A stretch of 64,000 nucleotides of DNA from Shimazuella alba (GCF_009831235.1 NZ_WUUL01000013.1:1-64000), one strand, 5' to 3'; counted from the first letter of the stretch, positions 33,481 through 42,252 are shown. Translations and numbers: made by a program. Notes: generated from the sequence alone by a model not told the origin.

Positions 33481-34107
33481 TCATTGCTTTCGAGAAAAAT
33501 TTAATAGTTTTTTCATAATAGATTTTATCTTACTGGTTATTTTTCCATTTCGGATCTCAGAAACTCTTTTATTCCCAATATGGATTAAATCTGTTTCTTC
33601 TTTCCCAAATACTCGTACTACAATATCTCTTATTCGATCTAATTGTTGAGCTATTTCTTGATCCCCTTCTTGCATTTCCACGGCGATGTACTTGCTTACA
33701 TACTCAATCCCAAAAATAAAACGAGATTCTAGAAATCCTTCGTAAGTAAATACATTCTTAAATGAGGTATCTTTTACTTCCTCATAATCACCTAGCTTAG
33801 GAATTTCCCAGGGATGTGAAATTGCCTTATAGTTCTCAAAAGACATAAAGTGCTTCACAGCTTTGCTTTTCATTTCTTCGTAATCATTGGTTGGTGTTGA
33901 CTTTGTAATACCCCTTTTAAGGGAAAGGTATTGTTCCATGGTATAACGATCTTTAATCTTATCGTTTTTAATCCGGTGGTACTGGTCTTTCAACTTTTTT
34001 GTATCAGGAGCATTAGAATATACAAGCTTTTTAAGAAAGTTGTATTCATTAAGAGAAAAAACATCTCCAATTTTTCGGTTCTTTACAAGCTCATATTTAT
34101 CTCTCAT
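33481..34107 (-). CDS. Hypothetical protein with internal repeats
   Basis: A 208-residue basic protein. The N-terminal 120 residues contain three to four copies of a 30-40 residue unit (DKYELVKNRKIGDVFSLNEYNFLKK; DQYHRIKNDKIKDRYTMEQYLSLKR; DYEEVKDTSFKNVFTYEGFLESR), each a pair of short helices. The C-terminal half is helical and ends in a basic tail. I do not recognise it. No membrane segment. The start ATG at 34107 is divergent from the DUF4145 gene. Confidence 0.65.
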   Translation of the reverse strand: MRDKYELVKNRKIGDVFSLNEYNFLKKLVYSNAPDTKKLKDQYHRIKNDKIKDRYTMEQYLSLKRGITKSTPTNDYEEMKSKAVKHFMSFENYKAISHPWEIPKLGDYEEVKDTSFKNVFTYEGFLESRFIFGIEYVSKYIAVEMQEGDQEIAQQLDRIRDIVVRVFGKEETDLIHIGNKRVSEIRNGKITSKIKSIMKKLLNFSRKQ

Positions 34108-34327
34108 TTTTCCTCATCCTTAATTTAGTTCTTAATAGAATTCTAATGGGAATCTCCGGTTATACAAAAGGACGCAGATTCCTGATAAATATATCGAACA
34201 GAGGTAGTACCAGCGTATTCGGTAGCTCCCTTTTGCGTTTATTTGAAAGAGTAACATATATGCTATTATTATAATGATTTGAAAATATGTGTAATTATCA
34301 ACTTGTAGGCGGTGAACAACACGAATA

Positions 34328-36043
34328 GTGAACAACATGAACAGTAATTTTGATAAATTGACAGGCAAATGGCAATCACTTGGTAAACTTGGACAGGAAG
34401 CAGAACAATACGTGACCAGTGATCCTAGTGTAGCACTATTTAAACTTCGTTTATTTGCGGAGAAAATGACAGAGGAGATTCTCCGTTTAGAGGGAATCAA
34501 TACCTTCGAATTTGACAATCAAGTCGATAAACTCAACAAACTAGAGGAAGAACAACTATTATCAGCTGAAATACTAATGGTATTCCACCATATTCGTAAA
34601 GCAGGCAATAAAGCGGCACATACGGGAGAAGGTACGACCGAAGAGACGCACATGCTGCTGGATCAGGCATCCTATCTTGGTTCTTGGTTTATAGAGCGCT
34701 ATGTAGAAAATAATCGTGTGTTTGGTAAATTCATACAAGATGCAGAACAATACGTGACTAGTGATCCTAGTGTGGCGTTATTTAAACTTCGTATATTTGC
34801 AGAGAAAATGATAGAGGAGATTCTCCGTTTAGAGGGAATCATTGTCCTAGAAACGAACCATCAAATTGATAAACTAAGTAAACTAGAGGAAAAACAATTA
34901 TTACCAGCTGAAATACTAATGGTATTCCACCATATTCGTAAAGCAGGCAATAGAGCGGCACATACGGGAGAAGGTACGACTGAAGAGGCGAGTATACTAC
35001 TGGAGCAGGCTTCGCGTCTTTGTTCTTGGTTTGCAGAGTATGTAACAAATAATGATGGCAAAGAGCGGAAATCACTTGGTAAGATACTGCGATATATTTC
35101 TGTAGGAAAAAACAATCTTTCATTTGTACCAATTCTTCCATTGGTGGCCATTATTCCGTTCGAGGCATTTATTTGGAGTATTTATGGTGTCGGATTTGCG
35201 TTCGGTGTTGCGATGACCCTTTTTATCATATACATATGGAGACGTGCAAGGTTAAATAGAAGCGGCCATCGTAAGATTGGCTATACCTTTTGGATTGGAG
35301 TGTTTTTGATTGGTTCACTTGGACTACTCATAGAGGAAGATGTTATAAAAACTACATCATATAAGGATATCGATTTCACTTTATTTCCTCAAGATGATGT
35401 AACGACAGGTTCAGAGACTATGAAAAACTTTAATGTATATGATTCTTTCTATGATGATTCAACTCTTTACATAGATAATAAAATTATTGATACTACAAAT
35501 ATCTCTTGGAACATCGATGTCGGATCTAAAATTTATGCAGAATGGACCTTTCCTTGGGGAGGAATGAAAAGTGATACACAGCATGTAGAAACTGAATACA
35601 TGCAACTTTATCCAAAGGCAGATCCACAATTACAAAAGCAACTAACTAATTTTTTAAATGAATTCGCCAAACAATGCGTACAAGCAAAATTGAAAAATAA
35701 TCCTAATATTGTCACACTTGTTTCAGGAGATATTGACGATATGTGTAAAAATGCATCATTTTTTGATGACAATGAAAAGTTAATCGAAACAGGAATTGAT
35801 TTTAAAAATTCGAAACCTGAGTTCTATTCATCATTCCTGTTTAATGATTATGTACTTGTTTTTAAGTTAAGTGCTTATATCAAATACGATACGGACGGAG
35901 AAACAGAGACCTTGGATGGCAGTTTGCGACTTATTTATAACAAAACAAAAAAGAATTGGTCCGTAGAACATTGGTCAACTGATTTGCTTGATCAAGGGGA
36001 ATATGAAAATAATCCAGACGTTGTTATCACCAAGTTTGAATAA
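34328..36043 (+). CDS. Membrane protein with two tandem DUF4145 domains
   Basis: A 571-residue protein. Two DUF4145 (HEPN-like) domains lie in tandem (about 20-125 and 135-240), each with LFKLRLFAEKM, AEILMVFHHIRKAGN and AAHTGEGTTEE. The DNA of the two is nearly the same, offset by exactly 342 bases. Three membrane helices follow (LSFVPILPLVAIIPF to GFAFGVAMTLFIIYIW, and IGVFLIGSLGLLI), then a 220-residue, probably extracytoplasmic, domain. DUF4145 is also the N-terminal domain of the HsdR at 50098. DUF4145 proteins are often linked to restriction and defence. The GTG start at 34328 has no clear ribosome-binding site. Confidence 0.82.
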   Translation: MNNMNSNFDKLTGKWQSLGKLGQEAEQYVTSDPSVALFKLRLFAEKMTEEILRLEGINTFEFDNQVDKLNKLEEEQLLSAEILMVFHHIRKAGNKAAHTGEGTTEETHMLLDQASYLGSWFIERYVENNRVFGKFIQDAEQYVTSDPSVALFKLRIFAEKMIEEILRLEGIIVLETNHQIDKLSKLEEKQLLPAEILMVFHHIRKAGNRAAHTGEGTTEEASILLEQASRLCSWFAEYVTNNDGKERKSLGKILRYISVGKNNLSFVPILPLVAIIPFEAFIWSIYGVGFAFGVAMTLFIIYIWRRARLNRSGHRKIGYTFWIGVFLIGSLGLLIEEDVIKTTSYKDIDFTLFPQDDVTTGSETMKNFNVYDSFYDDSTLYIDNKIIDTTNISWNIDVGSKIYAEWTFPWGGMKSDTQHVETEYMQLYPKADPQLQKQLTNFLNEFAKQCVQAKLKNNPNIVTLVSGDIDDMCKNASFFDDNEKLIETGIDFKNSKPEFYSSFLFNDYVLVFKLSAYIKYDTDGETETLDGSLRLIYNKTKKNWSVEHWSTDLLDQGEYENNPDVVITKFE

Positions 36044-36465
36044 TAACTGCGATTAATTGAAAAAACTGAAAGCCCCATCCAGCTACGGTAGGCCGTTTTA
36101 CTGATTCTACTCTTAAACCTGAATTAAAAAATTGAATTTCAAATCAAATATTCTCTTTTAATCACTAGGGAAAACATTACAAAAAGTGAGATTTGTTTTA
36201 ACTCAAACCAACAAACAATCAGCTCCTTAACATACAGAAAGTCGGTTGATTTGTGTCTGAAATATGTCTAAATGTACAAGTATTATTTGATAAAATGTGA
36301 GCGTTGATGGCTTATTGTTAGGCGGTACAGTGTTCACCCATAAGCAGTTTCGGTTACATTTTGATCCTAGGCAGCAGTTGAGTTTGTTCCATTAGACAAT
36401 TTACAATTTTCGGTAGATAATACAAAAGGGTGAATTCCCAAAATATTGTAATTGGAGTTGTTCCG
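36044..36465. other. Intergenic stretch, no gene seen
   Basis: Nothing with a ribosome-binding site and coding pattern; it should hold the promoter of the crystallin gene. Confidence 0.4.
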
Positions 36466-36837
36466 ATGAAAAAAAGTATTTCCATTGTCTCCTCTGCTGT
36501 AGTCCTAGCTTGTTCGCTCATACCTGCTGGTGTATTTGCTGCACCTCAACACCATCAGAAAAAAAATTCTTGTGTTACCTTGTATGAGCATATCAATTTC
36601 AAAGGTCGTTCCATCCGGTTTTGCTCCAATGATAGTACATTGGTTAATAACAACTGGAATGATCTTGCGTCCTCTGCGAAAGTTTCCGGAGGTGAGGGTG
36701 TTGTCTTGTATGAGCACATCAATTACAAAGGGGCTAAATGGACATTGAAACCAGGGAAATACGCCAATTTTACCAAGAAAATGCTAAGCAAGAACAGATC
36801 ATGGAATGATGTTGTTTCCTCACTCCGTATCAGATAA
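36466..36837 (+). CDS. Secreted beta/gamma-crystallin-like protein
   Basis: A 123-residue protein with a signal peptide (MKKSISIVSSAVVLACSLIPAGVFA, cleaved before APQHH). The mature part is one two-motif beta/gamma-crystallin domain: CVTLYEHINFKGRSIRF and VVLYEHINYKGAKWTL are the two Greek keys, and WNDLASS and WNDVVSS hold the D/N-x-x-S calcium-binding signature. It probably acts outside the cell as a small calcium-binding structural or protective protein. Related domains are annotated as peptidase inhibitor family I36. The ATG at 36466 is preceded by TTGGAG. Confidence 0.88.
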   Translation: MKKSISIVSSAVVLACSLIPAGVFAAPQHHQKKNSCVTLYEHINFKGRSIRFCSNDSTLVNNNWNDLASSAKVSGGEGVVLYEHINYKGAKWTLKPGKYANFTKKMLSKNRSWNDVVSSLRIR

Positions 36838-36854
36838 ATAGTAAATAACAAACT

Positions 36855-36890
36855 ACATGACCTCTATGCACTTAGAGATCATGTGGTTTT
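36855..36890 (+). terminator. Terminator of the crystallin gene
   Basis: A 12-bp stem with one mismatch (36855-36866 with 36873-36884) followed by GGTTTTC. Confidence 0.7.
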
Positions 36891-36892
36891 CT

Positions 36893-36945
36893 TATGACAG
36901 GGTTCCTGCTCTAGTCCGCAGGATTATTTCCATTTGTTGGGCAAA
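36893..36945 (+). repeat. Dispersed repeat, diverged partial copy
   Basis: GACAGGGTTCCTGCTCTAGTCC and related words match the first half of the repeat at 37268. A second shared element, CTTTTTCGGGGGATATGCAAA (37030-37050), also occurs near 29028-29046. Confidence 0.45.
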
Positions 36946-37154
36946 TTAGGGTTCGTCGTTCGTTTGCTGGTTCTGCCCCTTATTGCCAGTAACACTTATT
37001 CCGGTTTTCTGTTCTATTGCTCCCTAATGTACTTTTTCGGGGGATATGCAAAAAATACGGCTTTTACCCAGATTCCAGATATTGGTCAAATTGCACTTGG
37101 TCGCACGGTTGCTGGTTCTGCTTAGCGTAGGATTTTTACAAAATGTTGGCTATA

Positions 37155-37205
37155 CCCTGTGACAGGGTTGCTGCTGTGCTCCGTCACATAGGTTCCATTT
37201 ATTGT
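37155..37205 (+). repeat. Dispersed repeat, diverged partial copy
   Basis: GTGACAGGGTTGCTGCTGTG, CTCCGTCACATAGGTTCCAT match the first half of the repeat unit. The whole interval 36890-37584 is otherwise non-coding. Confidence 0.45.
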
Positions 37206-37267
37206 AACCATTACTCCACCTTTTCGAGGGGATGGGCAAAAATGCCGTAATTTCACCACTTACCTTT

Positions 37268-37355
37268 TTGAGACGGTTCGTGCTCTAGTCCGTCAGATAG
37301 ATTCCATTATATGGTTCCGTTACCCCTCAGTAGCCGCTTGCTGGTTCTAAGCCTC
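37268..37355 (+). repeat. Dispersed repeat, full-length copy
   Basis: GCTCTAGTCCGTCAGATAGA, TTCCATTATATGG, CGTTACCCCTCAGTAGCC, GCTGGTTCTAAGCC. It is the best plus-orientation partner of 29795-29876. Confidence 0.75.
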
Positions 37356-37584
37356 GTAGAAGGTACATTCTACGAAATATTAAAGAGCCACCTATTGCAA
37401 GGCAGCTCTTACACAACCATACGTCCATGATATTTATGTTCTATCAGGAACATATGATTGTATTTTATCAAAACAGCCTTGGTGTCACTAGTGCAAGATA
37501 ACTTATAATAAATTCCAGTATCATATCGCAGAGAATATTTCACAAATCAGATAAAATATAAGACATACAAAGGAGTGATGATTC

Positions 37585-38043
37585 TTGGACGATATCATAG
37601 TGCCTTTCTATCCCGAAAAAACGAAACTGCTCAAACCTAAGCAAAAGCCTGAATCAAAGATTATCGAAACAAAGCCCCCTAAACAAGAGAAGAGAAGGTA
37701 TTCATCAAGAGAACGTGTTGAAAAAAAAGTGTCGGATATTATCTCCCAATATCCTAACGGATTTAATAAAGGGGAACAAACCAAAGTTCTACAGAGTATT
37801 GCAGATGAATTGAATTGCTCTCGTCAAACTGTTCATTCAGCATATGTAGTTGCTTGGACTAACGTTCAAATAGAAAAATGGAAGAAAGCACTGTACACCA
37901 AAGAGCTATCATTAGACACAGACACAATACATTTCATAAAAGAGATCACTAACCTTTCTATCGTAAAAGCTGGCCTTGGCAAAAAAAACGCAAATAAGGT
38001 GGAAAAAGTCTTGAGTGAGATCCTTAATGATAATAACTCATGA
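37585..38043 (+). CDS. Hypothetical basic protein, possibly DNA-binding
   Basis: A 152-residue protein. A Lys/Pro-rich N-terminus is followed by a region with a possible helix-turn-helix (GEQTKVLQSIADELNCSRQTVHSAYVVAW, about 72-100) and a helical C-terminus. The TTG start at 37585 has AAAGGAG 9 bases upstream. I do not recognise the family. The context of repeats and small genes suggests an element-borne regulator. Confidence 0.7.
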   Translation: MDDIIVPFYPEKTKLLKPKQKPESKIIETKPPKQEKRRYSSRERVEKKVSDIISQYPNGFNKGEQTKVLQSIADELNCSRQTVHSAYVVAWTNVQIEKWKKALYTKELSLDTDTIHFIKEITNLSIVKAGLGKKNANKVEKVLSEILNDNNS

Positions 38044-38220
38044 TTGATGTATCCCAGTAGACCTTGGTCTATAGAGATACAATAAATGTTCACAATCATT
38101 CATAATGGCAAAACAAGATATAAAGTATAGTGATCTCTATAAAGAAAGATATAACAAAGGGATTAGCTAAAGACATGTGGAGAGGGTTTCTAATTAGAAA
38201 TTTTTAAGGGAGAACTCTTC

Positions 38221-38334
38221 ATGGAAAACAAAAATGTAACATGGAGCGAATTAATCGCTTTTGTTACCATGCTTGTGGCTGTCGCTGGATTACCATTAAT
38301 GATTGTCACACTTGTCATCTCAATCTTTAGATAA
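38221..38334 (+). CDS. 37-residue single-pass membrane protein
   Basis: A tiny frame, MENKNVTWSELIAFVTMLVA onward, with one membrane helix (about 11-36) and a charged C-terminus. AAGGGAG precedes the ATG and a perfect terminator follows after the stop. It resembles small holin-like or YvrJ-type peptides in size only. It is too short for ordinary gene finders. Confidence 0.65.
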   Translation: MENKNVTWSELIAFVTMLVAVAGLPLMIVTLVISIFR

Positions 38335-38360
38335 GAGTAGCAAAAGCTACTCTTATTTTT
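38333..38360 (+). terminator. Rho-independent terminator of the 37-residue gene
   Basis: A 9-bp perfect stem (38333-38341 with 38346-38354), tetraloop AAAA, then ATTTTTATTT. Confidence 0.88.
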
Positions 38361-38432
38361 ATTTCCTTTTTTGCCTCTGATATGTATATAGAAGCAGTAA
38401 TTAAAAAATCCTGTCCTTAGAAACGGGATTTT

Positions 38433-38816
38433 CTAACCAAAGGAAAGTTCTCCTTGAATATAAGAAATAGCTTTTTGGACTTTTTTCTTACCTTCTTTAT
38501 TAACTTGAGATTTGTTAATAGGATTCTTTTTTTCACATCCAGGTATTCGATACCTCACAACATCTCCATATAATTGTTGGGAAATAAGCATAATAATTAA
38601 TTGATTTAATGTTAAATCGTATTGTTTTCTAACGTCTTCTAAATCCTCATACATAAAATGATAAACATTCAAGTCGATGTGTTTGGAATAAGCCTTTTTT
38701 CTAAATCCTAATGGGTCATATCGATAAAGATACGGTAATACCCCATTACCCCTATGCCTTAATTTCATTATTACTACCCCATTCTTGCTTACCTTTTGTA
38801 CTTCCAATTTCTTCAT
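38433..38816 (-). CDS. Hypothetical protein
   Basis: A 127-residue basic protein: a beta-type N-terminus (VSKNGVVIMKLRHRGNGVLPYLYRYDP), a central amphipathic helix (EDLEDVRKQYDLTLNQLIIMLISQQLYG) and a Lys-rich C-terminus. GGAG lies about 11 bases before the ATG. I do not recognise it. The stretch 38817-39061 holds no gene. Confidence 0.65.
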   Translation of the reverse strand: MKKLEVQKVSKNGVVIMKLRHRGNGVLPYLYRYDPLGFRKKAYSKHIDLNVYHFMYEDLEDVRKQYDLTLNQLIIMLISQQLYGDVVRYRIPGCEKKNPINKSQVNKEGKKKVQKAISYIQGELSFG

Positions 38817-39061
38817 GTTCTTGTTAACTCCTCTTTACTTATCATTAAATAAACCCTCTCAAAAAGTATACTTTGTAATATGAATCCCACAACATTGATT
38901 TACAAACATTTTAGATGTATCAAAAGGCACACTAAATAAAATTGAAACGTATCAAAAACTTTTTAGGTTTAGTCAGGAATTCCTCTCACTTCGAAAGTAA
39001 TGGCAATTGTAAAGCCATCCACATGTAAAAGGGATGGCTCGATTGACTAGTTAATAGCGAT

Positions 39062-39190
39062 GGAGTGCTCATCCTTATCATTGGGAGTCTCCACCAAATT
39101 CCACTTGGTACTTTCATTCCTTTATCATTCATACGTATCACTCGTTATTCCAAGAGGTCCACCTTCCATTCTGGATATCCGTTGCGTAAT
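39062..39190 (-). pseudogene. Decayed HigA-like antitoxin fragment
   Basis: On the minus strand the sequence reads ITQRISRMEGGPLGITSDTYE and then a stop, matching ITQTTISRIEGGTPGITSDTYDK of the antitoxin at 13008. The DNA similarity continues past the stop to the region encoding PSDED. It lies just downstream of the orphan antitoxin at 39230 and is a third copy of this family. Confidence 0.7.
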
Positions 39191-39229
39191 ACTTTCGATA
39201 CGAATGGATCAAATGGAAAAGATTATATT

Positions 39230-39574
39230 TTATAAAGCACCTAATTGTTCTGTACTAATAGTTGCATCTCCTTTATCATCCACACTAAATCGAACTGCAA
39301 TATCTTTAATTCCTAACGTGCGTAGCACCCGATCATAAAGATCTGCAGTGATACCAGGAGATCCACCTTCCATTGCAGAGATGGTAGATTGATGCATCGA
39401 TTTTCCAGTGATTAATTTTACTTTAGAAGCTAGTTCAGTTTGAGTCCATCCCAAATCCAATCGACGATGAAGAATAACTCTCCCCATTTTTACAGAGTAA
39501 CTTTCCATAAAATCCTTTACACCAGGAACCTCATCCAACATGTCAAAAACATCATTCACAGTTCTTTTTTTCAT
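39230..39574 (-). CDS. Orphan HigA-like XRE antitoxin
   Basis: A 114-residue protein closely related to the antitoxin at 13008: KDFMESYSVKMGRVILHRRLDLGWTQTELASKVKLITGKSM, ISAMEGGSPGITADLYDRVLRTLGIKD. GAGGGG lies upstream of the ATG at 39574. The toxin gene that should precede it is absent; instead 39602-39778 is the right end of an IS5-family element. It may still be expressed and could neutralise the toxin at 12502 or act as a repressor only. Confidence 0.85.
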   Translation of the reverse strand: MKKRTVNDVFDMLDEVPGVKDFMESYSVKMGRVILHRRLDLGWTQTELASKVKLITGKSMHQSTISAMEGGSPGITADLYDRVLRTLGIKDIAVRFSVDDKGDATISTEQLGAL

Positions 39575-39601
39575 TATATTCACCCCTCTAAATATAAAGA
39601 T

Positions 39602-39778
39602 GCCCATTGGCAGTGGGCGACGGTTACAAACAACGCTGGAAAATAGAACGTTGTTTTGCTTGGATGGACAATAATCGTAGATTAGTTGTCCGATATGAAC
39701 GTTACATTCAAAATTATAAAGCATTTTGTATACTTTCTCTAATACTTTTATGTGTCAACCGACTTTTGAAATGACTTC
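39602..39778 (+). mobile_element. IS5-family fragment (right end only)
   Basis: This 177-base piece matches 41836-42012 without gaps and with few differences, including the end of the transposase (YKQRWKIERCFAWMDNNRRL) and the right terminal repeat. It begins abruptly at 39602, upstream of the orphan antitoxin. Confidence 0.88.
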
Positions 39779-39806
39779 TATATTATTAAACAAGGGAGGA
39801 GTTCGA

Positions 39807-39854
39807 ATGCAACTTAATTATGGACCTGGCGACCCAGAGGAGTTTAAATATTAG
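39807..39854 (+). CDS. 15-codon open frame with strong ribosome-binding site
   Basis: GGGAGGAG lies 5 bases before an ATG that opens MQLNYGPGDPEEFKY, followed at once by a terminator. It starts 29 bases after the IS fragment. It could be a real micro-peptide, a leader peptide or the leftover of a gene destroyed by the IS. Confidence 0.3.
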   Translation: MQLNYGPGDPEEFKY

Positions 39855-39856
39855 AA

Positions 39857-39890
39857 AAGCGAGCTGATAATAGCTCGCTTTTATTATTGT
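39857..39890 (+). terminator. Rho-independent terminator
   Basis: A 9-bp perfect stem (39857-39865 with 39872-39880) is followed by TTATTATT. Confidence 0.75.
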
Positions 39891-40030
39891 CCTCTTTATT
39901 ACTGCAAATCTATTAAAAATATATATCCCCCATCCATAAAATCTCATAAAATAATAGTTGGAGAAGTCAATGGAAATAACATAAAATTCACTGTTATATA
40001 CGAATCTTTTCCTAAGGAGGAAATGTAAAT

Positions 40031-40942
40031 TTGGGTGATATAAAACTTTTTCAACTAAAGGAAGATACAGTAGTTGAATTAGTAGGACAATCGGTGGCAT
40101 TAGAAAAATCTTTACAACATATCATGGAACGTAATCTAGAATCTTTCTTAGGTGTACGATTCTTAGTATCTGAACAAAGCACTGGCAAACATCATAATGG
40201 ACGGATTGATACACTTGGAATTGATGAAAACAACTCACCAGTTATTATTGAATACAAGCGATCTATGAACGAGAATGTGATCAGTCAAGGATTATTTTAC
40301 CTAAGTTGGTTACTCGATCATAAAGCAGATTTTGAACTAATAGTCATGCGCAAGTATGGACAAGACGTTTCAGAGGCAATCGACTGGAGTAATCCTCGTT
40401 TATTATGTATTGCAGGAAGTTTTACAAAATACGATATCCACGCTATACAGCAAATAAACCGCAATATCGAGCTGTATCAATACAAACATTACAATGATGG
40501 ACTTTTATTATTGGAATTAGTTAATGCAACCACCGGACAAGCCGATCATCAAAGCAATAGTACAACAACCGGAAAAGTCACAAAGGGTAAAACCGTAACC
40601 GAATCTTTGGCACAAGCATCTACTGATTTACACGATACATACGAAACATTAAAAGCTTATTTACAGGCTCTCGGTGATGATGTCCAAACTGCAACAATGA
40701 AACATTACATAGCGTTTAAACGAATTAAAAATTTTGCTTGTGTAAAAATATATCCGCAAAGCAATAAAATCTTGCTTCTCTTGAAAATAAACCCTGATAC
40801 TATCACATTAGAACCTGGTTTTACCCGTGATATTCGCGATATTGGACATCGTGGTACAGGTGATTTAGAGGTGACTATTTTGAGTAAAGGTGATATTGAT
40901 AAAGCTAAGCATTTGATTGATCGGTCTTATGATGTGAGTTAG
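40031..40942 (+). CDS. DUF91/EndoMS-like nuclease with C-terminal DUF5655 domain
   Basis: A 303-residue protein. The N-terminal domain (about 1-165) has a PD-(D/E)xK core: GRIDTLGIDENNSPVIIEYKR supplies Asp, Glu and Lys, followed by a helix (QGLFYLSWLLDHKADFE). A Ser/Thr-rich linker leads to a DUF5655 domain (about 205-300: YIAFKRIKNFACVKIYPQSNKILLLLK, FTRDIRDIGHRGTGDLEVTI). The pair occurs in predicted DNA-repair or defence nucleases. TTG start with AAGGAGG upstream. Specificity is unknown. Confidence 0.85.
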   Translation: MGDIKLFQLKEDTVVELVGQSVALEKSLQHIMERNLESFLGVRFLVSEQSTGKHHNGRIDTLGIDENNSPVIIEYKRSMNENVISQGLFYLSWLLDHKADFELIVMRKYGQDVSEAIDWSNPRLLCIAGSFTKYDIHAIQQINRNIELYQYKHYNDGLLLLELVNATTGQADHQSNSTTTGKVTKGKTVTESLAQASTDLHDTYETLKAYLQALGDDVQTATMKHYIAFKRIKNFACVKIYPQSNKILLLLKINPDTITLEPGFTRDIRDIGHRGTGDLEVTILSKGDIDKAKHLIDRSYDVS

Positions 40943-40945
40943 TAG

Positions 40946-40976
40946 AAACGGGCATGCGAGATGCAGCCTGTTTTCT
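40946..40976 (+). terminator. Terminator of the DUF5655 gene
   Basis: AAACGGGC (40946-40953) pairs with GCCTGTTT (40966-40973), followed by TCTTTAT. A near-identical hairpin follows hsdS at 47219-47250, suggesting exchange of 3' ends. Confidence 0.75.
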
Positions 40977-41155
40977 TTATTTTATAGAACTGGATTTCCT
41001 AAAATATAAAAATCTTATAATTAAGTTAATTTTGTAAGATAATTTAAGATTTTTCATTTGCTATTAATTTGATTTTATTGCTGAAAAAAAGACAACCCCA
41101 GCTTTTTTAACGTTCCTTGAAATTATTAATTATTCATATGACTCCTATTTATCTA

Positions 41156-42012
41156 GAAACTATTTCAAAACTAAAAATTGTCACATGAGTCTGAACAGAA
41201 CTAAAATAAGCCCATGAGCAGACATGAGTTAATAGACGAACAATGGAAAATAATTGAACCTCTCCTACCGAAAAGAAAAACAAAGATAGGTCGACCACCA
41301 ATCCCACTCAGGAAAGTCCTAAATGGGATTATTTACGTGTTGAAAACGGGTGTAGCATGGATGGATATGCCGAAAAAGTATGGATCCTATGTAACATGTT
41401 GGAGACGATTGAAAGAATGGGAAAAAGTCGGGATTTGGGAACGGATCTGGAGAAAATTATTGGGAATGCTGCAAGAAAAAAAGCGTTTGAACTGGGATCA
41501 AGTGTATTTGGATGGATCGTTTGTGGCAGCAAAGCGCGGAGGGACGGGAATCGGGAATACCAAGATGGGAAAAGGAACCAAAGTCATGGCTGTAGCTGAA
41601 AAAAACGGCATCCCCATTGGAATTTTGGTAGAGAGTGCACAGCCACATGAAATTCGCTTGGCAGAACGAACATTGGCTACTATCGGGTACCATCCAAGCG
41701 AGGTAGACCCCTTAGTCGATTTCGCGAATTGGTCGCAGATCGTGCTTACCATAGTGGAGCTTTTCGTCTCGCGCTTCGAAAAAAAGATCAAACCTACGAT
41801 ACCCGGTCGAAAAACGGATAAAAAAAGAAAAGGTCGCCCATTGGCAGTGGGCGACGGTTACAAACAACGCTGGAAAATAGAACGTTGTTTTGCTTGGATG
41901 GACAATAATCGCAGATTAGTTGTCCGATATGAACGTTACATTCAACATTATAAAGCATTTTGTTTACTTTCACTAATCCTTTTGTGTGTTAACCGACTTT
42001 TGAAATGACTTC
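41156..42012 (+). mobile_element. IS5-family insertion sequence, 857 bp, probably inactive
   Basis: The ends GAAACTATTTCAAAACT (41156-41172) and, inverted, GAAGTCATTTCAAAAGT (right end 42012) are imperfect terminal repeats, flanked by TA on both sides. One transposase gene fills the element. A 177-base right-end fragment of a relative lies at 39602. Confidence 0.8.
41214..42008 (+). pseudogene. IS5-family (IS427-like) DDE transposase with two frameshifts
   Basis: The 264-codon frame starts with the usual DUF4096-type domain (LIDEQWKIIEPLLPKRK) and first Asp (VYLDGSFVAAKRGG), and ends with the third acidic residue (KIERCFAWMDNNRRL). In the middle, frame 0 reads a meaningless LVDFANWSQIVLTIVEL, while the neighbouring frame over the same bases reads ELVADRAYHSGAFRLALRKK, the standard second-Asp block. 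So one indel near 41706 and another near 41785 remove and restore the frame, destroying the catalytic Asp. The protein would be inactive. Confidence 0.8.
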
Positions 42013-42252
42013 TAATATTGAAAATATAATCCTATTATGGTTAGATAAAAGTATGTCTGTTTTGATCTGATGTAAATATGTGCTTCTCGCCTGACGAACA
42101 TGTTGTTCTCGGCTGAGTTTGAGCTGCATGTTTGCTCGATCACGTTATCGTGAAAACAGCTGCCTTTGGCAGAAACCAGCGATAGCAGCGCAGGTAGAAG
42201 GCTTATACCATTCCCTGCACAGTACTTTGTTTTTTACCTTTCGCTTTTCACT

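Noticed and set aside
36934-37125. 63-codon plus-strand frame
   Set aside because: It reads through diverged dispersed repeats; composition follows the repeat, not a protein.
39060-39338. 92-codon plus-strand frame
   Set aside because: It is the antisense of the antitoxin and its fragment.
41214-42008. Functional transposase
   Set aside because: The second catalytic Asp is out of frame between two indels.
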